Assembly: GCA_026710545.1 (NCBI GenBank)
Contig: JAPOQU010000030.1
Coordinates: 1 to 34,204, forward strand
Source: Gammaproteobacteria bacterium
GTDB lineage: Bacteria > Pseudomonadota > Gammaproteobacteria > Eutrophobiales > Eutrophobiaceae
Direction of reading: 5' to 3'
DNA: 34,204 bases
Each line of letters begins with the position of its first letter. Positions within the stretch are counted from its first letter, which is position 1. The position numbers and the translations under genes were made by a program. Shown piece after piece: positions 16,817 to 24,859 of this stretch. A model generated the notes under the pieces. That model saw nothing but the letters and a program-made list of their open reading frames with translations, did no database searches and was not told the origin of the DNA.

Positions 16817-17869
16817 TCATTCCATACTCCTGGGACCATGTTTCACACAATACCGGACAACCTCCACGCATGCCTCCATTCTGGACACTGTTGCATCAAA
16901 GTCTATATGGCCGTCCTGAACCAAGAGCCAATCCTTACGGCCAATCTCTGCAACAGTCAAAGTAACAGAGGATATTTTGCCAAATCGCTCAGGTTTTCTC
17001 GCTGGAATTCCCAACTCTTTGCATCGAGAAATAATGCAATTGTGCCAGTAATCCCTAAGCGCATACCTTGCTTTCGTGTCTGACACTGAACCTGATATAA
17101 GTATACGAAAGCACAAAGTACCCTTGGTGTGGTCTATGTGCAGCCATGTTTGATCAATGCCTTCAGAAGAATCCCAATCCCCAAACGAATAACAAAGAAA
17201 GTGACCTATCGGCACGTAATCCCAAACTCCTTGTATGGAGGAGGAAGGCATACTCTGCAACTTCATGTAGAAGCCCGTCCAGGCATTCCACGACCAATCT
17301 TCCGGGGCCTTGGATTCCCAACTCTGCACGTCATTTTCTATGGAGCGCAGGTGTCGCAGGAATCCATCAAGAATATCGCTCTCTCTTCGGGCATCTACGC
17401 GTTTTTCCAGGACATTCAAAAGGCAAGGACGACTGACAACAGAATATCCTTGAGAACGTACTCCGCTGTAGTCGCTTTGATCGCCAGTTTGAACATAGAC
17501 AGGAATAATCCTGTCTCTCGGAAACCCTCTGCTTAGCAGTTCTTTGTATCTCTGAAGTTGCTCTGAATGCTCCTGAGTTCCTCTCTTGTCCTCGATCAGG
17601 ATAGCAGTTCTGGTGTCTTCATGCTCGTTGATCGTACATAGTACGTCAATGTGCCCGAGCTGCTTATCAACTTTTATGGAATTGACTTGCTGTGGGAGTA
17701 GGTTCTTCTCAGCAGAGAAGATGCGAATTAGGTCCATGCCCGCTTCATGCAGGGCTTGACTGAAGCTCCTGCAAGCAGGGTCGGCCCATTTTAGTAACCA
17801 GCAAAGGAACGCATCCTGCGAGAGTTCAGAAGTCGCGTATTCAAAGAGGTTGGGTCTTTCGGGGTCCAT
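16817..17869 (-). CDS. PD-(D/E)XK nuclease superfamily protein (PDDEXK_4-like)
   Basis: A 350-residue protein opening with PNLFEYATSELSQDAFLCWLLKW, the typical start of the PF14281-like PD-(D/E)XK family. The nuclease core is visible: ID-V-L with D75, then the motif I92-E-D-K95, followed by HSEQLQRYKELL, a helix common after this motif. The rest, about residues 200-340, shows W-rich segments (WSWNAWTGFYMKL, DQTWLHIDHTKG) of unknown function. Members are often found in defence islands but few have been tested. The ATG at 17869 has GAGAG about 8 bases upstream. It lies between a defence operon and an MBL gene whose truncated relative sits on the other side. Confidence 0.75.
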   Translation of the reverse strand: MDPERPNLFEYATSELSQDAFLCWLLKWADPACRSFSQALHEAGMDLIRIFSAEKNLLPQQVNSIKVDKQLGHIDVLCTINEHEDTRTAILIEDKRGTQEHSEQLQRYKELLSRGFPRDRIIPVYVQTGDQSDYSGVRSQGYSVVSRPCLLNVLEKRVDARRESDILDGFLRHLRSIENDVQSWESKAPEDWSWNAWTGFYMKLQSMPSSSIQGVWDYVPIGHFLCYSFGDWDSSEGIDQTWLHIDHTKGTLCFRILISGSVSDTKARYALRDYWHNCIISRCKELGIPARKPERFGKISSVTLTVAEIGRKDWLLVQDGHIDFDATVSRMEACVEVVRYCVKHGPRSME

Positions 17870-17879
17870 CGCTACTCTC

Positions 17880-18116
17880 TCATATACTAAGACGTATAGT
17901 TAAAATAACGCCCCTTTTGGGCCACTCCGGCAAGGCGCTGAACTCAGGGTAAGCTCCCTGGAGGTCGTTTGCAAGTCTCAGTATATAACCCAGAACCCGG
18001 GACCGGCATGGAAAATCACTGTTGCAGGGGCAAATGCTCTGGTGAATACATAAACTGCGAAGGTCATGGTGCCAAGCCGCACAATGCACACACTCCCTGA
18101 GATCGGACAAAGACAT
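17880..18116 (-). CDS. Possible small cysteine-rich protein upstream of the nuclease-family gene
   Basis: A 78-residue ORF from ATG 18116 (a TTG start at 18134 is also possible). It is unrecognised. The first half has several cysteines (CVHC, then CIHQSICPCNSDFPC) that could bind metal; the second half, LGYILRLANDLQGAYPEFSALPEWPKRG, reads like real protein. Its stop lies 10 bases before the ATG of the nuclease-family gene on the same strand, an operon-like spacing. The remaining bases to 18284 show nothing clear. It could equally be a chance frame. Confidence 0.35.
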   Translation of the reverse strand: MSLSDLRECVHCAAWHHDLRSLCIHQSICPCNSDFPCRSRVLGYILRLANDLQGAYPEFSALPEWPKRGVILTIRLSI

Positions 18117-18284
18117 TTCCAGAAAATTGTTCAAAGCGCCGGTTGAGGAAACAGGCCGTCAACCAAGTAGGTATCCAGGCTAAATTGATACACGTCGTTC
18201 GGCCCGGCGAAGATAACCCTGTCAGGTCGGGTTTCACAAAGCCAGGACAATCCGCGCATCTTTATGGTTTATAGCACACATCTC

Positions 18285-19337
18285 CTACGGTTCAACGTAG
18301 GTTTTCAGCACGTTCCATGCGTGCCAGCCCTCCAGCAGGGCATCCGGATATCCACCGCTGGTTTCCCGCAGTTCTGCAGGAGGGAGATATTTCTTCGGCA
18401 ATGGAAAGGCTTCGACAATATCCTCGTAGGCAACGCCGCTCTGCTTCAATCGGTCCGTTTCCGAGATCAACTCGGCCAGGTAGGTTTGAAACTTGAGCAT
18501 GTGGGTCCTGATCCGGTCTTTCCCGGTCAACACCCCACCGTGACCCGGGATGACCACTTCAATGTCCAGCGTCTCGATGAGCCTGGCCATGGTTTGCAGG
18601 TACTCCTGCGCGTGCCCTTCGATCACCCAGGGAATACCCGACGGGCCAAGTATAAGGTTCCCGGTCCAGGCAATTTTCTCTTCCGGCAGGTAAACGATGC
18701 TGTCACCGGGCCCGCAGCCCAAGCCGAAGTAGTGGAACTGGACAACGCGCCCGCCCAGGTCCAGTTCCATGAACTCGTCGAATACCTGGTCCGGCAGTCG
18801 CTTGGGCGCAGCGGCATAAACGGCGGGATCATCGACCAGGGCCAGCAGAAACTGTTTCTCGAACTCAAAACGCGAATCAATCAGGTCCCTGGTTATCCTG
18901 TGCGCAATAATATGAGTTTCCTCCGGAAAGTAGCCGTTGCCGAAGGTGTGATCACCATGGTAGTTCGTATTGAAAAGATAGTCGGGCGTGTCGCGACCAG
19001 TGAGCGATTTCACGTTTGCGAGTATTTTCCCTGCCATGTCTCCGTTGATATGGGCATCGATCACCAGAATACTGTCGTCGCCGATTATGACGCCCGAATT
19101 ATCGACCGGTTTTTTTGTCGAGATCAATCCGTATACGCCAGGCGCGAATTCCTCCGGCAGTAATTCGACCCCCGCGGGCCTGATTTTCACGCCGTGTATC
19201 TGAGGTAAATTCGGTGGGATAATAATCATGTCCCTGTCTTTTGGATGCAGCGCTGTTGTGCCCGTATCCAGCCCGGCCCATGCCGTCGAAGTCAGTGCCA
19301 GCGCGGTAATACACACGAATTTTAAAAATAACCTCAT
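18285..19337 (-). CDS. Exported MBL-fold hydrolase-like protein with altered metal site
   Basis: A 350-residue protein with a clear signal peptide (MRLFLKFVCITALALTSTAWA, cut near residue 21), so it acts in the periplasm. The metallo-beta-lactamase fold is visible: strand IIGDDSILVIDAH, the motif N-Y-H127-G-D-H130, TGNLILGPSG and IPGHGGVLTG. Compared with the usual H-x-H-x-D-H, the first histidine is asparagine. The later His before PGD is replaced (GLGCGPGDSIVY), and the TGD aspartate is asparagine (TGN). Metal binding may be changed or lost. The start has AGGGGTGGG upstream. A truncated relative of its 3' end lies at 15590-15736. The substrate is unknown. Confidence 0.8.
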   Translation of the reverse strand: MRLFLKFVCITALALTSTAWAGLDTGTTALHPKDRDMIIIPPNLPQIHGVKIRPAGVELLPEEFAPGVYGLISTKKPVDNSGVIIGDDSILVIDAHINGDMAGKILANVKSLTGRDTPDYLFNTNYHGDHTFGNGYFPEETHIIAHRITRDLIDSRFEFEKQFLLALVDDPAVYAAAPKRLPDQVFDEFMELDLGGRVVQFHYFGLGCGPGDSIVYLPEEKIAWTGNLILGPSGIPWVIEGHAQEYLQTMARLIETLDIEVVIPGHGGVLTGKDRIRTHMLKFQTYLAELISETDRLKQSGVAYEDIVEAFPLPKKYLPPAELRETSGGYPDALLEGWHAWNVLKTYVEP

Positions 19338-19388
19338 CAGCCCACCCCTGTGACAATCAGTGAAAACAAAAAAGATACTACACTATTT

Positions 19389-19422
19389 CCAGGTTCTTAA
19401 CGCGAGCCTGGTATGGTTTTTT
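19389..19422 (+). terminator. Possible intrinsic terminator in a divergent intergenic region
   Basis: Stem CCAGGTTC / GAGCCTGG (8 bp with one G-T pair), loop TTAACGC, then TATGG and six T. It points rightward although no rightward gene lies just upstream, so it may block antisense transcription from the MBL side or attenuate the AAA gene. Confidence 0.45.
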
Positions 19423-19567
19423 CTTCATACCCGCAAGCTTCGTTGGTTCAGTTTTTACACCTTACGGCGGAATTCTCTCGGTTATATGGGCCACAAAACA
19501 CCTTATTTTAAGATAAATAAAATACAGAGTTTGATTTATCCTAATATAACTGGTAGAGTCTGTTCTC

Positions 19568-20752
19568 ATGATTTATCGAGACCTAACTCCGGAACTAACC
19601 AGAGCAGCATCCCGAGCGCCTGCAATAACACTGACCGGCCCACGTCAGAGCGGCAAGACTACGTTGTGCAGGGAACTATTTCAAAATCATGCTTACCGAA
19701 CGCTTGAAGCTCCGGATGAACGAGCTTTCGCGATCGAGGATCCCCGAGCATTTCTGGCACAGTTCCCGGACGGCGCGGTCATCGACGAGATACAGCGCGT
19801 GCCCGAGTTACTCTCCTATCTGCAAGGTATCATCGACGATAATCCGGCGCCCGGACGCTGGATTCTCACCGGTTCGCAAAACCTGACCCTGCTGGAATCG
19901 ATCAGCCAGTCACTGGCGGGACGAACCGAGGTACACCAGTTACTGCCATTGACCTGGGACGAGATTTTACGTTTTGCCCGGCATCCCGAACGTCTCGAAG
20001 AAGCTTTGTTCAGCGGCGGTTATCCACGTATTTTCCATCAGGATCTCGAGCCGTCGGCCTGGCTGCGGTCCTATGTCACCACCTATCTCGAACGGGATGT
20101 ACGAACACTCAGTAACGTCGGCGACCTCGTGACATTTCAACGTTTTGTAGAATTGTGCGCCGGCCGCACAGCACAACTGCTCAATTATTCCTCCCTGGCC
20201 AACGACTGTGGTATCTCACAACCGAGCGCCAAGGCCTGGTTCAGCATTCTGGAAGCGAGTTTTATCGCTTTCCGACTGCCCGCGTTTAATGCCAGGCTAC
20301 GCAAACGTCTAGTTAAGATGCCGAAACTGTACTTCTACGACACCGGCCTTGCCTGCTGGCTGCTGGGAATCCGCGAACCGCAACAGCTCCGCTCACACCC
20401 GCTGCGCGGCGCCATCTTTGAGACCTGGGTGGTTACGGAAATCCTGAAACACCGCACCAATCGAGGTGAAACCCGGGGTCTCTCATTCTACCGGGACAGC
20501 AACGGCGCTGAAGTTGATCTTATTATCGAACAACCGGATGGTCTGACGCTATTCGAAGTCAAGTCCTCCGCGACCCCATCGAAAAGGTTGTTTGACAGCG
20601 TCAAACGCGTTCGGCGGCATTTCCCTGATGCGCCTCAGCCTGATATGGCAGTTGTCTACGGCGGAGAGCAATTTCAACAGCGTGAAGACAGCCGGCTGAT
20701 ACCGTGGCGGATGCTACGCACAGCAGCAGCCGGTATCCTTCCGGCCGGGTGA
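19568..20752 (+). CDS. AAA_14/DUF4143 ATP-binding protein
   Basis: A 394-residue protein of the widespread AAA_14-DUF4143 family. Walker A is GPRQSGKTT (24-32), Walker B is AVIDEIQR (70-77) and a sensor-like ILTGSQN follows. The middle region (LRSYVTTYLERDVRTLSNVGDL, then winged-helix-like sequence) is DUF4143. The C-terminal part, NGAEVDLIIEQPDGLTLFEVKSS, has the D-x-x and E-x-K pattern of a PD-(D/E)XK-like fold. These proteins are common in variable genome regions; a few have been proposed to act in toxin-antitoxin or defence settings, but no general function is established. There is no clear ribosome-binding site before ATG 19568, and the region upstream is AT-rich. Its 3' end overlaps a SlyD-like remnant. 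Confidence 0.85.
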   Translation: MIYRDLTPELTRAASRAPAITLTGPRQSGKTTLCRELFQNHAYRTLEAPDERAFAIEDPRAFLAQFPDGAVIDEIQRVPELLSYLQGIIDDNPAPGRWILTGSQNLTLLESISQSLAGRTEVHQLLPLTWDEILRFARHPERLEEALFSGGYPRIFHQDLEPSAWLRSYVTTYLERDVRTLSNVGDLVTFQRFVELCAGRTAQLLNYSSLANDCGISQPSAKAWFSILEASFIAFRLPAFNARLRKRLVKMPKLYFYDTGLACWLLGIREPQQLRSHPLRGAIFETWVVTEILKHRTNRGETRGLSFYRDSNGAEVDLIIEQPDGLTLFEVKSSATPSKRLFDSVKRVRRHFPDAPQPDMAVVYGGEQFQQREDSRLIPWRMLRTAAAGILPAG

Positions 20753-20884
20753 AGAAATGCACATTGCAGATGCCGAGGGTAACGAGTTACCGGTACGAAT
20801 CATCGAGGTCCAGGGAAGCTCAGCGCTGGTGGAGCATCGTCAATGCCCCCATCATCTGAGGCAGGCGCGTAATCACACGACGGG
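20739..20884 (+). pseudogene. C-terminal remnant of a SlyD-like FKBP peptidyl-prolyl isomerase
   Basis: The frame giving PGEEMHIADAEGNELPVRIIEVQGSSALVEHR matches the C-terminal part of SlyD/FKBP proteins (typically PG..M...D..G...PV.I..V....V.V). The following CPHHLRQARNH looks like a decayed NHPLAGQ-L-NF. The isomerase N-terminal half is missing. The fragment starts inside the last codons of the AAA gene in another frame, so the AAA gene's arrival probably destroyed the original gene. Confidence 0.55.
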
Positions 20885-20901
20885 AAGCTGAAACATTCCC
20901 C

Positions 20902-20929
20902 TTGCAATTTTTTCCATAGCCACTATATT
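20902..20929 (+). promoter_or_regulatory. Putative promoter of the leucine leader/leuA
   Basis: A -35-like TTGCAA (20902-20907), a 16-base spacer and a -10-like TATATT (20924-20929). Predicted transcription starts around 20936, which is the ATG of the leader peptide. Confidence 0.5.
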
Positions 20930-20935
20930 GACGGT

Positions 20936-21019
20936 ATGTATTTAAATCGTCTGCCATTTCCTGTTTCAGCCAGCCTGTCTGCAGTCGCCTCCCTGCGCCT
21001 GCTCCTCCTGCCCCGCTAG
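20936..21019 (+). CDS. leuL: Leucine-rich leader peptide (leu attenuator)
   Basis: A 27-codon ORF ATG...TAG encoding 8 leucines, with the run SLRLLLLPR just before the stop (codons CTG CGC CTG CTC CTC CTG). It lies 75 bases upstream of leuA and has no other open frame around it. This is the design of amino-acid attenuators: when charged tRNA-Leu is scarce, ribosomes stall on the leucine codons and alter folding of the downstream RNA, so leuA is expressed. The leader has no good Shine-Dalgarno. Composition and position make the call; expression is not shown. Confidence 0.7.
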   Translation: MYLNRLPFPVSASLSAVASLRLLLLPR

Positions 21020-21025
21020 GGCAGA
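20978..21025 (+). promoter_or_regulatory. Alternative hairpins at the end of the leucine leader
   Basis: CTGCCC (21008-21013) pairs with GGGCAG (21019-21024) across a 5-base loop holding part of the stop codon. TCTGC (20978-20982) can instead pair with GCAGA (21021-21025); the two are mutually exclusive. No classic stem plus T-run terminator is visible before leuA, only loose T-rich stretches at 21049-21060, so the switching mechanism is uncertain. Confidence 0.4.
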
Positions 21026-21094
21026 TACTTACACATACATCACAACTTTTCTCACTTTTACAGGCGAATTTTATCCTGATTCAGGAGCAGTACC

Positions 21095-22627
21095 ATGACA
21101 GACAAATTGATCATCTTCGATACCACGATGCGTGACGGCGAGCAGAGTCCCGGCGCTTCCATGACCCGGGGCGAGAAAATGCGCATTGCCAGGGCCCTGG
21201 AGAAATTGCGGGTGGACGTGATTGAAGCGGGCTTCCCGATCGCCAGCGGCGGGGATTTCGAGGCCGTCAGGTCGGTGGCGGAAATTATCAGCGACAGCAC
21301 CGTTTGCGGCCTGGCGCGTACCGGTTATGCGGACATCGACGCGGCGGCGGAAGCGCTGAAGCCGGCGCGCTCCGCCCGTATCCATACGTTTATCGCCACC
21401 TCGCCCATCCACATGGAACGCAAGTTGCAAATGACGCCGGACGAGGTGGTCGAGTCTGCGGTAAAAGCGGTCAAAAGGGCGAAAAAATATACCGATGACG
21501 TAGAATTTTCTCCGGAGGACGCCGGACGATCGGAGCTTGATTTCCTGTGCCGGATCATCGAGGCAGTTATCGCTGCCGGCGCCACGACTGTCAACATCCC
21601 CGATACGGTGGGCTACAGCATCCCCACCCAGTTCGGGGAAACCATCGGCAGTATCATCGAGCGGGTACCCAATTCCGACAAGGCGGTGTTTTCGGTACAT
21701 TGCCACAACGACCTGGGTCTTGCCGTGGCCAATTCCCTGGCCGCGGTCATGCACGGCGCCCGCCAGGTGGAATGTACCATCAACGGGCTTGGAGAGCGCG
21801 CCGGGAATGCCTCCCTGGAAGAGATAGTCATGGCGGTGAAGACGCGCAAGGATTATTTTCCGTGCAGCACCGGGCTGGATACCACCGAGATAGTGAACTG
21901 CTCGAAGCTGGTGTCGAATGTGACGGGTTTCCCGGTACAGCCGAACAAGGCCGTGGTCGGCGCCAACGCCTTTGCCCACGAGGCCGGCATACACCAGGAC
22001 GGCGTGATCAAGAGCCGGGAAACCTACGAGATCATGCGCGCCCAGGACGTCGGCTGGTCCACCAACCGCCTGGTGCTGGGCAAGCATTCGGGCCGTAATG
22101 CCTTCCGTAAGCGGTTAAAGGAAATCGGTTTCGAGTTCTCAAGCGAGGAAGAACTGAACAGTGCGTTCGTCAAGTTCAAAGAACTGGCGGACAAGAAGCA
22201 CGAGATTTACGATGAGGATCTACAGGCAATCGTCACGGATAACATGCAGGACGAGGAAGAAATGATCAAGCTGCTGTCGCTGAAGGTGGTAACGGAAACA
22301 GGCGAGACACCCATGGCCGAACTGACCCTGTCCATAGACGGGGAGGAAACCCCGGGCAGGTCCGCAGGAGACGGGCCCGTCGACGCGGTATTCAAGGCCA
22401 TAGAGACAGTGGTATCCAGCGGTTGCGAGTTGCAGTTGTTCTCCGTCAACAATATTACCGACGGCACCGATTCGCAGGGAGAAGTGACGGTGCGCGTGAA
22501 CAAGGACGGCCATGTCATAAACGGCCGGGGGTCGGATACGGATATCGTCGCGGCTTCGGCAAAGGCGTATATCAATGCGATAAACCGGGCCTATTCCATC
22601 AGCAGCAAAATTCATCCCCAGGTATGA
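21095..22627 (+). CDS. leuA: 2-isopropylmalate synthase
   Basis: A 510-residue LeuA. It condenses acetyl-CoA with 2-oxoisovalerate to give 2-isopropylmalate, the first committed step of leucine synthesis in the cytoplasm. The TIM-barrel catalytic domain shows [13 protein letters not shown] (8-20), the metal-binding [10 protein letters not shown] and [14 protein letters not shown]. The C-terminal region carries the LeuA dimer/allosteric domain, with leucine feedback expected. ATG 21095 follows AGGAG with a 7-base gap. A leucine-rich leader peptide lies upstream, so attenuation by leucyl-tRNA is likely. The stop overlaps the ATG of the uracil-DNA glycosylase gene (ATGA). Confidence 0.96.
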   Translation: MTDKLIIFDTTMRDGEQSPGASMTRGEKMRIARALEKLRVDVIEAGFPIASGGDFEAVRSVAEIISDSTVCGLARTGYADIDAAAEALKPARSARIHTFIATSPIHMERKLQMTPDEVVESAVKAVKRAKKYTDDVEFSPEDAGRSELDFLCRIIEAVIAAGATTVNIPDTVGYSIPTQFGETIGSIIERVPNSDKAVFSVHCHNDLGLAVANSLAAVMHGARQVECTINGLGERAGNASLEEIVMAVKTRKDYFPCSTGLDTTEIVNCSKLVSNVTGFPVQPNKAVVGANAFAHEAGIHQDGVIKSRETYEIMRAQDVGWSTNRLVLGKHSGRNAFRKRLKEIGFEFSSEEELNSAFVKFKELADKKHEIYDEDLQAIVTDNMQDEEEMIKLLSLKVVTETGETPMAELTLSIDGEETPGRSAGDGPVDAVFKAIETVVSSGCELQLFSVNNITDGTDSQGEVTVRVNKDGHVINGRGSDTDIVAASAKAYINAINRAYSISSKIHPQV

Positions 22628-23388
22628 GGCTGTCACCCCGGCAACACCATTACCTGCAGGCCCTGGGTATAGACGTATACAAGATCCGCAACACGGAACA
22701 CACCGGACCGGGCCGGCAGGGGACAGATTTGAAATCTGTCCCCGCCAGTACACCGGCTGCCGGTGTGATTGAGCAGGACAATGCCGTCAGCGCAGGCGGG
22801 ATAGCCCCGCAAACGGAAAACGGTGACGTGGCCGGCTGGGAAGAGTTACAGCGCAAAGTGGCCGAATGCCGGCTGTGCGGGTTGTATGAGGGCAGGACAC
22901 AGACGGTTTTCGGTGTGGGCGATGTGAATGCTGACTGGATGCTGATCGGCGAGGCGCCCGGGGCAGAGGAGGACCGGCGCGGAGAGCCCTTTGTCGGCCG
23001 GGCCGGCAAGCTGCTGGATGCCATGCTGCAGGCGGTCGGATTCGCCCGGGAGCAGGTGTTCATCGCCAACATCCTGAAATGCCGTCCACCCAAGAACCGG
23101 GACCCCAGGCCCGAGGAGGTCGTGGCCTGTTCGAACTACCTGGAACAACAGATAAACACGGTTAAACCGAAGATTATCCTGGCCCTTGGCCGGGTTGCCG
23201 CGCAGAATCTGCTCAAGACCGAAACCCCAATCGGGAAAATGCGCGGCAAGCGCTACCACTACGGTGATCCCCCCGTTCCGGTCGTGGTAACATATCATCC
23301 TGCATACCTGTTACGTTCGCCGCGGGAGAAAAAGAAATCCTGGCAGGATTTGCGGATGGCGATGACGATATATAAAGAACAAACATGA
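22624..23388 (+). CDS. Uracil-DNA glycosylase, family 4 (4Fe-4S)
   Basis: A 254-residue protein removing uracil from DNA, the first step of base excision repair. It shows the iron-sulfur cysteines CRLC, the motif [37 protein letters not shown] and the late motif TYHPAYLL. The N-terminus ([20 protein letters not shown]) is a short helix seen in gammaproteobacterial members. Between it and the catalytic core a linker of about 50 residues includes TDLKSVP, encoded by an inserted palindrome (22719-22743). Longer upstream frames exist, but ATG 22624, overlapping the leuA stop, fits best. Its stop overlaps the rimI start. Confidence 0.92.
   Translation: MRLSPRQHHYLQALGIDVYKIRNTEHTGPGRQGTDLKSVPASTPAAGVIEQDNAVSAGGIAPQTENGDVAGWEELQRKVAECRLCGLYEGRTQTVFGVGDVNADWMLIGEAPGAEEDRRGEPFVGRAGKLLDAMLQAVGFAREQVFIANILKCRPPKNRDPRPEEVVACSNYLEQQINTVKPKIILALGRVAAQNLLKTETPIGKMRGKRYHYGDPPVPVVVTYHPAYLLRSPREKKKSWQDLRMAMTIYKEQT
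22719..22743. repeat. Perfect palindrome inside the udg coding sequence (family member 2)
   Basis: Arms GGGGACAGATTT and AAATCTGTCCCC with one central G. It is read in frame as part of [13 protein letters not shown] in the linker of the glycosylase. It is related to those at 162 and 24860. Confidence 0.85.
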
Positions 23389-23852
23389 ATGCCGTGCTGA
23401 AAGAATCCCGGTCGAGCCTGCGCCCGATGCTGGAAAGCGATATAGCCGACATATTGCAGATTGAATGTGCGGCGTATGCGTTCCCATGGAGCAGGAACAT
23501 ATTCAGGGGTTGTTTGCGGGAAGATTATTGCTGCCGGGTGATGGATGTGGATGGAGAGATAGCCGGTTATGCGATCTTGTCCATGGGCAAGGACGAGGCG
23601 CACCTGCTGAATCTATGCGTGGATCCCGACCGTCACGGGATGGGTCTGGGCGATCAATTGCTGAGTTTTGTGCTCGATTTCGCGCGCAAACACAAAGCCG
23701 TGAGTACGTTTCTGGAGGTGCGGCCGTCCAATGAGGCCGCGCGCAGGTTCTACGAGAGGCGTGGTTTCGTGGAAGTAGGAATGCGGACAAATTATTATCC
23801 CGCCCGGTTCGGGCGGGAGGATGCCATCATAATGGCCCGGGAAACGGTGTGA
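23385..23852 (+). CDS. rimI: Ribosomal protein S18-alanine N-acetyltransferase
   Basis: A 155-residue GNAT acetyltransferase that acetylates the N-terminal alanine of ribosomal protein S18 using acetyl-CoA. GNAT motifs are visible: IEGAYPFPWS-like IECAAYAFPWSRNIF, the acetyl-CoA loop region LLNLCVDPDRHGMGLGDQLL, and EVRPSNEAARRFYERRGFVEVGMRTNYYP. Length and motifs fit RimI rather than a generic GNAT. The ATG overlaps the stop of the udg gene by four bases (ATGA). The cysM GTG start follows 4 bases after its stop, making leuA-udg-rimI-cysM one likely transcript. Confidence 0.92.
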   Translation: MNAVLKESRSSLRPMLESDIADILQIECAAYAFPWSRNIFRGCLREDYCCRVMDVDGEIAGYAILSMGKDEAHLLNLCVDPDRHGMGLGDQLLSFVLDFARKHKAVSTFLEVRPSNEAARRFYERRGFVEVGMRTNYYPARFGREDAIIMARETV

Positions 23853-23856
23853 GACC

Positions 23857-24774
23857 GTGTCTGCCATAACATCAGACAGGGCCGGCGATCACCCCACTAT
23901 CGACTCCAGTGTCGGCAATACCCCCCTGGTGAGACTTCAGCGCCTGCCCGGCGATACCGGCAATACCGTCCTGGCAAAAATGGAAGGGAACAACCCCGCA
24001 GGCTCGGTCAAGGACCGGCCCGCGTTGAGTATGATCCAGCGGGCAGAAGCGCGCGGCGATATCAAGCCCGGCGACGTGTTAATCGAGGCAACCAGCGGCA
24101 ACACGGGAATCGCATTAGCCATGGTTGCTGCCATCCGCGGCTACAGGATGGTCCTGATCATGCCTGACAACCTGAGCGGTGAACGCCGCCGCACCATGCG
24201 CGCGTTCGGTGCGGAACTCATACTGGTAACCAGGGAAGAAGGCATGGAGGGCGCCCGCGACCTGGCTGAGAAAATGGAAAGTGAAGGGAAGGGGAGGATA
24301 CTGGACCAGTTCGCCAACCCGGATAACCCCCTGGCGCACTACGAAGGCACCGGCCCGGAGATCTGGCGCGACACGCAAGGCGGCGTGACCCATTTTGTCA
24401 GCGCCATGGGTACCACCGGAACGATTATGGGTGTGTCGAGATACTTAAAGGAAAAAAATGACCAGGTGCAAATCGTCGGTGTACAACCTGCCGGCGATGA
24501 GAATATTCCCGGGATCCGGCGCTGGCCGAAAGAGTACCTGCCCAGGATCTTTCAGCGGGAACGGGTCGACCGGATAATCGACGTGACGCCGGAAGAGGCG
24601 GAGGATATGACCCGGCAACTGGCGGATGAGGAGGGGATTTTCGCGGGCATTTCCTCGGGCGGCGCCGTTTCCGCCGCGTTACGATTATCGGCCGAAATAG
24701 AAAACGCCGTCATCGTAGTGATCATCTGCGATCGCGGAGACCGTTACCTGTCCTCTGACGTCTTCCGCGATTGA
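23857..24774 (+). CDS. cysM: Cysteine synthase B
   Basis: A 305-residue PLP enzyme making cysteine from O-acetylserine and sulfide (CysM also accepts thiosulfate). The PLP lysine is K52 in NPAGSVKDRPA; the substrate loop TSGNTG and the phosphate-binding GTTGT follow. Features favouring CysM over CysK are NNPAGSVKDRPA and the EGMEGARDLAEKM region. The start is GTG 23857, since the next ATG would remove the N-terminal VGNTPLV motif. It is the last gene of the leuA cluster. A palindrome begins 3 bases after the stop. Confidence 0.93.
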   Translation: MSAITSDRAGDHPTIDSSVGNTPLVRLQRLPGDTGNTVLAKMEGNNPAGSVKDRPALSMIQRAEARGDIKPGDVLIEATSGNTGIALAMVAAIRGYRMVLIMPDNLSGERRRTMRAFGAELILVTREEGMEGARDLAEKMESEGKGRILDQFANPDNPLAHYEGTGPEIWRDTQGGVTHFVSAMGTTGTIMGVSRYLKEKNDQVQIVGVQPAGDENIPGIRRWPKEYLPRIFQRERVDRIIDVTPEEAEDMTRQLADEEGIFAGISSGGAVSAALRLSAEIENAVIVVIICDRGDRYLSSDVFRD

Positions 24775-24776
24775 TA

Positions 24777-24808
24777 TTTGGGGTCAGAGCAAATACTCTG
24801 ACCCCAAA
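24777..24808. repeat. Perfect 13-bp inverted repeat after cysM (family member 3, TCAGAG type)
   Basis: Arms TTTGGGGTCAGAG and CTCTGACCCCAAA with loop CAAATA. It is followed within 60 bases by another palindrome (24860). It may serve as a bidirectional stop signal for cysM, though no T-run follows. Confidence 0.85.
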
Positions 24809-24859
24809 CTCTCATGATCAGGTCTCTGCACACCCCGACGGCATGTAACTCAGCTTGCT

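Noticed and set aside
22423..22623. Upstream extension of the udg frame into leuA
   Set aside because: The extension reads as arginine- and histidine-rich shadow sequence; ATG 22624 overlapping the leuA stop starts the known N-terminal helix.
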